From Candidatus Dadabacteria bacterium (GTDB taxonomy: Bacteria; Desulfobacterota_D; UBA1144; Nemesobacterales; Nemesobacteraceae): a stretch of 5,602 nt of DNA. Below are positions 1 to 4,667 of this stretch, piece after piece. The position numbers and the translations under genes were made by a program. Where the stretch lies: positions 1 through 5,602 of the forward strand of contig JAPOSJ010000078.1 in NCBI GenBank assembly GCA_026709745.1, in the 5' to 3' direction. Below the pieces are notes generated by a model. That model made no database searches. It saw only the letters and a list, made by a program, of their open reading frames with translations, and was not told where the DNA came from. The number at the start of each line of letters is the position of its first letter. Within the stretch, counting starts at the first letter, position 1.

Positions 1-1404
1 GTTTCCGTACTGAAGCCCTACACTGAGCAGGTTGCGTGCTCCCCTTATGGTTCTTGGGGCAGCCTCAAGAAGGATCAGTCCGTCTGCGTCTTCCTTAGTA
101 TAGGTAAGGCGAGGGAACTCTCTTCCAAGCTGATTTTCCTCTCCGGCCTTCTCCCAGACTGGTCTTATTATATGTACCATCTTCCAGTGGGCTACCCACT
201 TGCCGCTTGCCCCTTCTTTCTGTTCGCGGACCGCTCCTGCGTAGGCCTTCTCCATGCTGCTTTCGACGCCTTCTTCGGATCCCACGGGTATGTTAGGTTC
301 CATGCCTCCCTGCCAGAGTGCGAAATTACCATTTATATCCGGTGTGTTCACCGCCCTTCTCACGCGGTCCTCATAGTTTCTCATGTAGCCGTAAGTCATA
401 GTTATCGATTCTATGTTGGGATTGATGAAATCCCTGTCCCATGCAATCGCGTCGGAGACGCTGTTTATATAATCCCACCTGCCTGTGTTAAATCCGACGA
501 AGTGTTTCGCCAGAGCTGCTCTTATTTCCATCAGCTGGAATGTTTCCTCAAGCTGCTCTATAAGCACGTATACCTTTATCGTGCCTTCGGGAAGCCCGAT
601 ATGGCCCTCAAGAGCACTTAGCATCTCGTTCCAAAGAGCTGCTTCCTCTGCGGTCTGTATCTTCGGCAGGTAAAGGACTATGGATGAGTTTCTTTTCGCA
701 AGTTCCTTGTAGTTGTTGACCACAAACAGTGTCATATCAGCTACGGAGGCTGAAAGAGCAACCCCGTCTGAGTCGCGTATGTGCCGGTCGTCAAGGTGAA
801 GTCCTCTCGCCCGGAAAATGACGGTGGTAAAGTCAAGCTGCTTTTTCCAGTCATCGATTATATTGTGTCCGAAAAACTCCTGCCCCCATTTGTTCATCTG
901 CCCCGCCACTACCTCTGCAGTTTTCATGAAAACCTTATCTCTAGAGATGGCGAGCTTGAGGTTTCGCTGGTTGTCAAGAGACATGGTCGAAATCTGCCCT
1001 AGTGCGTCTTCTCCATCAAACATCCAGCCGTCGGCTCCAGAGAGAAGAGCGTAGGCGACATTTCTTATGCTGTTCTCAACTGGGGAGTTTGGTTTTGCCG
1101 CCGGGCCTGTTCCCTGTATCCACTGTCTTTTGAGATCGTGGGGAATCTCAGGTCCTTCGAATTTCCCATCCCTTGCGTCCTGGACCTTTATATTGGTGCG
1201 TGGGATAAGAGAATCCGGATCAAGAAAAGTTATTCTTTCACTGGTTTCATAGCGCCTTTTTCTTCTCTGAGTCCTTTTTTCCATGAGAGCCTTCTGCTCA
1301 CTGTTGAAGCGCGCCATGAATTCAAGAGCCTCTAGTGCCTCGGTCGTGTACACGTCCCCATAGTCTTGCTCGATGTTATCTCTTATGTGCAGTGTGGTGC
1401 CCAT
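1..1404 (-). CDS. aceB: Malate synthase, MSA (AceB-like) family; 3' end outside window
   Basis: Malate synthase condenses glyoxylate with acetyl-CoA to give malate and CoA, the second step of the cytosolic glyoxylate shunt. The frame runs open for 468 codons from ATG 1404 to the window edge with no stop; E. coli AceB has 533 residues, so roughly the last 60 are missing. The family landmarks are in order: a TIM-barrel entry segment ARGLHLDDRH (199-208) holding the expected glyoxylate-binding Arg (R200), LYLPKIQ (244-250), VLIEQLEETFQ (280-290) with the likely Mg ligand E283, and GFNTGRWDYIN (304-314) with the likely Mg ligand D311. The C-terminal part with the catalytic-base Asp lies off the edge. 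AGGAG at 1416-1420 is 11 bases upstream of the ATG, slightly long. The signature block departs from the classical pattern (see findings), so this is a divergent member. No isocitrate lyase is visible. A related lyase-like acyl-CoA enzyme is the main alternative. Confidence 0.9.
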   Translation of the reverse strand, partial: MGTTLHIRDNIEQDYGDVYTTEALEALEFMARFNSEQKALMEKRTQRRKRRYETSERITFLDPDSLIPRTNIKVQDARDGKFEGPEIPHDLKRQWIQGTGPAAKPNSPVENSIRNVAYALLSGADGWMFDGEDALGQISTMSLDNQRNLKLAISRDKVFMKTAEVVAGQMNKWGQEFFGHNIIDDWKKQLDFTTVIFRARGLHLDDRHIRDSDGVALSASVADMTLFVVNNYKELAKRNSSIVLYLPKIQTAEEAALWNEMLSALEGHIGLPEGTIKVYVLIEQLEETFQLMEIRAALAKHFVGFNTGRWDYINSVSDAIAWDRDFINPNIESITMTYGYMRNYEDRVRRAVNTPDINGNFALWQGGMEPNIPVGSEEGVESSMEKAYAGAVREQKEGASGKWVAHWKMVHIIRPVWEKAGEENQLGREFPRLTYTKEDADGLILLEAAPRTIRGARNLLSVGLQYGN

Positions 1405-1453
1405 TTGGTTATTCACTCCTCGGATGCCTGTTATAATTGAATAAAAACAGCCT

Positions 1454-1481
1454 ATTATAAATAAGTTCTCGATTAAATCAA
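1454..1481 (-). promoter_or_regulatory. Sigma70-like promoter of the malate synthase gene
   Basis: Read on the minus strand, TTGATT (1481-1476) is followed after 16 bases by a perfect TATAAT (1459-1454). Transcription would start near 1447, leaving a leader of about 43 bases before ATG 1404 that contains the AGGAG site. The -10 is consensus and the -35 matches four of six positions. No operator for a shunt regulator was recognised. Confidence 0.55.
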
Positions 1482-1494
1482 ATGTACCGGTCAA

Positions 1495-1520
1495 GCCCTT
1501 CTGGCATCGGGAGAAAGGGC
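1495..1520. other. Hairpin-forming inverted repeat upstream of the malate synthase promoter
   Basis: GCCCTTCT (1495-1502) can pair with AGAA plus GGGC (1512-1515 and 1517-1520), with one bulged A and a nine-base loop. On the plus strand it is followed by GG then TTTT, so it resembles a weak intrinsic terminator. No plus-strand gene precedes it in the window, so its role, if any, is unclear. It sits 14 bases beyond the -35 of the minus-strand promoter. Confidence 0.25.
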
Positions 1521-1985
1521 GGTTTTCAGCTTTGAGCAGACATGTGCACCGCCTGCTTGAACCACTTAATTCAATCAAATGAAGCAGACAGTGTCTTAAC
1601 CTGGACCGTGAATATATCCGTCTCTTGATACTGCCGATGTTATACTGAGGAGGTGATGTGTCTTAAAGTAGTCCCAGAGATACGTCTCATGGTTTTTCCG
1701 GGCGGCTGAAGATCGTTACGGGCAATTTGTCCAGGAGGCCATATGGCAGGCGCCGATAATAAAATTACAGTATTCCGAGATCCCGGTGCGCCATTATCCA
1801 GTTGTGCTTGGGCCTTCGGAGATCGGTAAGTTCTGCTTTTGTTTACTCAGTGTTCCTGGCCTTGCTTTCTCGAGACTATCTGGACGGACGGTCCACTGCT
1901 TACGGAGAACAATACAACCAGATACTTCAGAATTTTTGTTGTAAATACCTTGGAAAATAATAAGGAATTTAGGTTTCTCAGGGGC
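1521..1985. other. Intergenic stretch without a convincing gene
   Basis: No frame here has a start, a ribosome site and a recognisable protein together. It contains a strong Shine-Dalgarno-like GAGGAGGT (1647-1654), but only one base separates it from an ATG (1656) that opens 17 codons. AGGAGG (1733-1738) lies four bases before an ATG (1743) that opens 28 codons, ending at 1829. A plus-strand frame is open without ATG from 1672 to 1944. TTGTTG (1936-1941) and TAATAA (1958-1963), 16 bases apart, could be a weak promoter reading towards the lipoprotein gene. The stretch may be decayed coding DNA. Confidence 0.4.
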
Positions 1986-2015
1986 TTGCCCCCCCCCTAT
2001 TGTTTGTGTGATAAT
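1986..2015 (+). promoter_or_regulatory. Probable promoter of the lipoprotein gene, with a C9 tract in its spacer
   Basis: TTGCCC (1986-1991, four of six matches to the -35 consensus) is followed after 18 bases by GATAAT (2010-2015). An upstream TG at 2007-2008 gives an extended -10. Transcription would begin near 2022, leaving about 24 untranslated bases. A run of nine C (1989-1997) forms the end of the -35 box and the first part of the spacer, so a change in C number would change the spacer length directly. One C fewer would give the optimal 17 bases. Confidence 0.45.
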
Positions 2016-2045
2016 GCTTATGGAACATTAAAACGGGGGGAAATT

Positions 2046-2483
2046 ATGAAACATCTAATCTTAACAGTTCTGTTCGTTGTAGTAAGCGGGTTTGTCACTG
2101 CTTGTGGAGGTGACGGCAGTGATTCCGATGGTGAAAATTCAGCCTCGCAAGACAACCTTTGCTTACTTGGGAATATAGAGTTACCTGACGGAACTAATCC
2201 GAATGAATTCGTGACACCGGAGGGGTATCGCTGGTTATGCAATGACGGAGATGCTTTTAGAATTTACTCTAACGGTATGCTCGAAGTGATTCTCGGCACC
2301 CAATCTCTTGCTGAAAGCCGGTTTTATTTTAGCAGCTGTCCTGGAGATTCGAAAGAGGAGGAAATTGGAGAATGGGTTGTATTAGATTCACCAAGGCATT
2401 TCTGTTTCAAATTTGAAGAAGCTCAACCAGGGGCCTATCAGTGCCGGGAAATTATTAATCTTGATCCGGGTGTTAGTGTTTAG
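2046..2483 (+). CDS. Small predicted lipoprotein of unknown function
   Basis: This is a 145-residue protein. Residues 1-20 form a lipoprotein signal: MKH, a hydrophobic core (LILTVLFVVV), then a VTAC lipobox with Cys20 as the predicted lipidated residue. Gly at +2 argues against inner-membrane retention, so the outer membrane is likely. A flexible Gly/Asp/Ser linker (21-37) follows, then a domain of about 105 residues with five further cysteines (39, 65, 98, 120, 133) that could form disulfides in the periplasm or outside. I do not recognise the domain. The frame is open upstream to 1839, but only ATG 2046 puts the signal at the N-terminus; it has an unusual G6 ribosome site (2035-2040) five bases away. 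A short acidic segment continues in another frame after the stop, so the C-terminus may be truncated. It appears to be a single-gene unit. Confidence 0.75.
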   Translation: MKHLILTVLFVVVSGFVTACGGDGSDSDGENSASQDNLCLLGNIELPDGTNPNEFVTPEGYRWLCNDGDAFRIYSNGMLEVILGTQSLAESRFYFSSCPGDSKEEEIGEWVVLDSPRHFCFKFEEAQPGAYQCREIINLDPGVSV

Positions 2484-2571
2484 TTTATCCGCTCCGGTTG
2501 GATATGATGAGGATGGTATTATCGATGACCGTGAGGATAGTCCAGTAGATTGCGATCTAGTGGAAGAGTGA
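2484..2571 (+). other. Out-of-frame acidic, calcium-loop-like tail after the lipoprotein stop
   Basis: In the +1 frame relative to the lipoprotein gene, the sequence after the stop reads GYDEDGIIDDREDSPVDCD and ends at TGA 2569-2571. Alternating acidic residues around DxDG resemble thrombospondin type 3 or other DxDxDG calcium-binding repeats, which often occur in bacterial surface proteins. This frame has no start of its own nearby. The reading is either a lost C-terminal extension after an indel near the end of the gene, or chance. The resemblance covers only one loop. Confidence 0.3.
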
Positions 2572-2574
2572 TGT

Positions 2575-2587
2575 AATTATGAAACAT
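2575..2587 (+). repeat. 13-base direct repeat of the lipoprotein start site
   Basis: AATTATGAAACAT occurs here and at 2042-2054, where it is the translation start of the lipoprotein gene. Here the ATG is followed by only three codons and a TAA, so no product is made. It may be the remnant start of a duplicated paralogue. Confidence 0.35.
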
Positions 2588-2658
2588 TATTAAAGTAGAT
2601 TTTCGCTGAAGACTGAGAGAGTGATTGCGAATGAGAGAATATTTTCAGCGTGGCAGTT

Positions 2659-2977
2659 TCATCTATGGGTCAACCAAATCGGCACCTATCTAGTATTGCG
2701 GAACTCATACTTATTGCGAGTTACAATAGCGAGTCCATGAAGAACAACGGTGCCTGCAATCATTGCTTCTGGCACCTTCCGTTCTCCCTAACGGGAATTA
2801 ACTGCCTTGATGGACTTGTTTAATGTAATCCGTCTCAATCAGTGACCTAGGTGCACCGCACTTCCCGCAACCCTATCCCGCTTCTTCTTTGACTTGGTAA
2901 GATAGATTTTCACCTGCGGAAACTACCGAGCTTAAGCTGTTGTGAGCGTTATTACAGACTGTTGAGACATACATCAT
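2659..2977 (-). pseudogene. Decayed PIN-domain toxin gene (VapC-like)
   Basis: Three minus-strand fragments in different frames line up in the order of a VapC PIN ribonuclease. From ATG 2977 a 34-codon piece contains LSSVVSAGE, like the core strand and 'SVVTxGE' helix of VapC, and stops at 2873. An overlapping frame (2916-2842) gives YLTKSKKKRDRVAG, like the basic 'LP.SKKRDRL' segment. The clearest piece (2787-2689) reads KVPEAMIAGTVVLHGLAIVTRN then KYEF, matching the family's C-terminal 'DAxIAATAxxHGLxLVTRNxxDF'; an in-frame TAG follows, then VPIWLTHR and TGA at 2661-2659. The span of about 320 bases is shorter than the usual 400, so bases have been lost. The N-terminal 'LLDTN' motif is not recognisable and no VapB antitoxin is seen upstream. 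VapC toxins normally cleave tRNA or rRNA, but this copy cannot be functional. The C-terminal match carries most of the weight. Confidence 0.5.
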
Positions 2978-3096
2978 TACGATAGTTTCCAGGCAATTTC
3001 AGATACGAGATTATGCTGCTGTCAACGCCTGAAAGGAGACAACAATTCCCAACATTTTTTCTTTGTCCTGTATGCGCAATAGAGTAACAGAGCAAT
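2978..3096. other. Intergenic, no gene seen
   Basis: No supported ORF or RNA is present. On the minus strand a 14-codon frame opens at an ATG near 3049 and stops before the VapC remnant. It might be remnant antitoxin or leader sequence, but shows no recognisable motif. Confidence 0.3.
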
Positions 3097-3125
3097 TTGT
3101 CTACTTGTTAGTTAGCCGGTAGATT
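3097..3125 (+). promoter_or_regulatory. Possible promoter for tRNA-His and ychF
   Basis: TTGTCT (3097-3102) and TAGATT (3120-3125) are 17 bases apart, each with four of six matches to sigma70 consensus. The start would fall near 3132, about 30 bases before the tRNA. A second possible -10, TAAGAT (3150-3155), has no good -35 and would start at the tRNA itself. Confidence 0.3.
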
Positions 3126-3161
3126 AAAACCTTTTTAGAGCAAAATACTTAAGATTCTTAT

Positions 3162-3240
3162 GGTGGGTGTAGCTCAGCCCGGTTAGAGCACTTGGTTGTG
3201 GCCCAAGAGGTCGCCGGTTCAAATCCGGTCATCCACCCCA
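3162..3240 (+). tRNA. tRNA-His (GUG anticodon)
   Basis: The cloverleaf folds completely. The acceptor stem is GTGGGTG (3163-3169) with CATCCAC (3230-3236), including one G-U pair. The D arm is GCTC/GAGC, and the anticodon stem CTTGG/CCAAG encloses the loop TTGTGGC with GTG at 3198-3200. The T stem is GCCGG/CCGGT around TTCAAAT. Histidine identity is confirmed by the extra 5' G-1 (3162) opposite discriminator C73 (3237), the determinant read by histidyl-tRNA synthetase. The 3' CCA (3238-3240) is encoded. No terminator lies between it and ychF, so processing from a shared transcript is likely. Confidence 0.97.
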
Positions 3241-3264
3241 TTCTCTGGAAGGCGGCACAAAAAT

Positions 3265-4365
3265 ATGGGACTTCGATGCGGAATAGTGGGACTCCCGAAT
3301 GTCGGGAAGTCTACACTTTTCAACGCCCTTACAAACGCAGGCGCGGAGGCTTCCAATTTCCCTTTCTGTACTATAGATCCCAACATAGGCGTGGTAGGCG
3401 TTCCAGATCCTAGGCTTAGCGTCCTCTCGGATATAGTGAAGCCTGGTAAAACCACTAAGACGAGTCTTGAAGTAGTCGACATTGCGGGCCTTGTGAAGGG
3501 GGCTTCTGAGGGAAAGGGCAGGGGAAACGCTTTTTTGTCCCATATAAGGCAAGTGGATCTGATACTGCATGTCGTAAGGTGTTTTGAGGATGAAAATGTA
3601 GTACATGTGGAGGATGGGGTTGATGCCATCCGAGATATACGCACCATTGAGGATGAGCTTATTCTCAAGGATCTTGAGACGGTTGAGAAACGGGAGGAGA
3701 AGCTCCTAAATCAGGCCAAGGGCAGGGACAAGGAGGTAATCAGGGATCTTGAGACGGTGAGGGCACTTCGGGAGTTCATCGAGACAGGCCGTCGCGCACG
3801 AGATTTTCCGCACTCAGAAGCAATCGGAGATGTTTTAAGGGACCTTTTTCTCCTGAGCGAAAAGCCCGTTATATACGTCTGCAATGTTTCCGAAGATGAG
3901 GTTTCAGGGGCGCAGAAAAATGCCGAAGTACCTAGGGTAAGGGAGTATGCGGAGCGCTCAGGAGATGAAGTCATTATCGTTTCAGCCAGGATAGAAGCTG
4001 AGATATCAGAACTTGAGGGTGATGAAAGGGAAGCTTTTCTGGGAGAACTTGGGCTAAGCGATTCCGGCCTTAATAGGCTTGTTAACTGCACGTACTCAAA
4101 TCTCGGACTTATCACCTATTTCACCGTAGGACCCAAGGAAGTCAGAGCTTGGACAATAAGGCGTGGTACAAAGGCTCCCCAGGCTGCGGGGGTCATTCAC
4201 ACCGATTTTGAAAGGGGATTTATAAGGGCCGAGACCATATCCTACGATGATTACGTAACCGAAGGTTCAGAACATATGGCTAGAGAAGCCGGAAAGATGA
4301 GACTTGAAGGAAAAGATTACGAGGTCTGCGACGGGGACGTGATGTTTTTCAGGTTCAACGTCTGA
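3265..4365 (+). CDS. ychF: Redox-regulated ATPase YchF (OLA1/Obg family)
   Basis: YchF is a cytosolic ribosome-associated P-loop NTPase of the TRAFAC/Obg group that prefers ATP and is linked to translation and oxidative-stress control. The 366-residue product matches the usual length (363 in E. coli). Residues 9-17 are the P-loop GLPNVGKST; NFPFCTIDPN (31-40) is the switch I region; DIAGLV (72-77) is the DxxG motif, followed by the hallmark GASEGKGRGNAFL (79-91). The helical coiled-coil insertion spans about 128-175. The G4 site is NVSE (207-210), the NxxE form that explains ATP preference, in place of NKxD. The TGS domain fills about 275-366, beginning at LGLITYFTVG. The frame is open back into the tRNA, but ATG 3265 is the start that aligns with the family's MGxxxGIVGLPNVGKS; GGCGG (3251-3255) is a modest ribosome site. 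It lies 24 bases after tRNA-His with no terminator between. No frameshift or missing key residue was seen. Confidence 0.97.
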   Translation: MGLRCGIVGLPNVGKSTLFNALTNAGAEASNFPFCTIDPNIGVVGVPDPRLSVLSDIVKPGKTTKTSLEVVDIAGLVKGASEGKGRGNAFLSHIRQVDLILHVVRCFEDENVVHVEDGVDAIRDIRTIEDELILKDLETVEKREEKLLNQAKGRDKEVIRDLETVRALREFIETGRRARDFPHSEAIGDVLRDLFLLSEKPVIYVCNVSEDEVSGAQKNAEVPRVREYAERSGDEVIIVSARIEAEISELEGDEREAFLGELGLSDSGLNRLVNCTYSNLGLITYFTVGPKEVRAWTIRRGTKAPQAAGVIHTDFERGFIRAETISYDDYVTEGSEHMAREAGKMRLEGKDYEVCDGDVMFFRFNV

Positions 4366-4366
4366 G

Positions 4367-4459
4367 TTACCTGAACAGTAAAGTCTTCAGATAATCGTCT
4401 GTGGACTCAACTTCTTTGAGCAACGCCCTGTGCTGCTTGTCTGTCCTGTCAAAAACCAT
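4367..4459 (-). CDS. Possible 30-residue small protein, convergent with ychF
   Basis: A minus-strand ATG at 4459 opens 30 codons, starting MVFDRTDKQHR, with ALLKEVE and DDYLKTLLFR after it, ending at TAA 4369-4367, one base past the ychF stop. The composition is charged and helix-prone with no membrane segment or signal. Two codons before the ATG there is an in-frame TGA, so it is not the tail of a longer intact frame. The ribosome site is weak (AGG about ten bases upstream). I do not recognise it; it may be a small protein, a gene remnant, or chance. Confidence 0.25.
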   Translation of the reverse strand: MVFDRTDKQHRALLKEVESTDDYLKTLLFR

Positions 4460-4525
4460 AAGTCATATGCCTGATTGACACACAAACCAAGCTGTTTTCT
4501 GCGTTACATCCAGGTCCCAAACAAG

Positions 4526-4552
4526 TTTGCAGATGGATACACCGTGTATAAT
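4526..4552 (+). promoter_or_regulatory. Likely hsdM promoter with a palindrome over the -10
   Basis: A consensus TATAAT lies at 4547-4552; the best -35 candidate, TTTGCA (4526-4531), is 15 bases away, shorter than ideal. The palindrome ATACAC-C-GTGTAT (4537-4549) overlaps the first three bases of the -10 and fills the end of the spacer, the position of a repressor operator. Transcription would start near 4559, leaving a leader of about 110 bases before hsdM. Confidence 0.45.
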
Positions 4553-4667
4553 TTAGTTGTTTTGTTGCATTTTTGCTTTAGAGTGCCAGAGATTTCCTTG
4601 CATGTACTGATTACAGACGAGGAGTTTAACGCCATATATTCGCCATTTCCTGCGGAACTCTTAACCT

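Noticed and set aside
172..621. 149-codon plus-strand ORF
   Set aside because: It is antisense to malate synthase, which explains the open frame, and resembles no protein.
1625..1709. TTGATA and TATACT boxes followed by GAGGAGGT and a 17-codon ORF
   Set aside because: The boxes are only 10 bases apart, and the ATG is one base from the Shine-Dalgarno sequence, so neither would work as a normal promoter or start.
1743..1829. 28-codon ORF with AGGAGG four bases upstream
   Set aside because: It has a short ribosome spacing, no promoter and no recognisable motif; it lies in the apparently decayed intergenic region.
1839..2045. N-terminal extension of the lipoprotein ORF to ATG 1839
   Set aside because: It would bury the lipoprotein signal at residue 70 and has no good ribosome site.
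2749..2776. GGTGCC/GGCACC hairpin enclosing GCAAT-C-ATTGC, as a possible structured RNA
   Set aside because: It falls within the best-matching part of the PIN-toxin remnant and has no T run or promoter; coding history explains it better.
3213..3240. tRNA-His 3' end as an integration site
   Set aside because: No second copy of the tRNA end and no integrase are present, and ychF follows directly.
3196..3264. ychF start inside the tRNA
   Set aside because: The upstream frame is tRNA sequence; ATG 3265 aligns with the family N-terminus.
4391..4404. CAGA/TCTG hairpin after ychF as a terminator
   Set aside because: The stem is only four base pairs and no T run follows.
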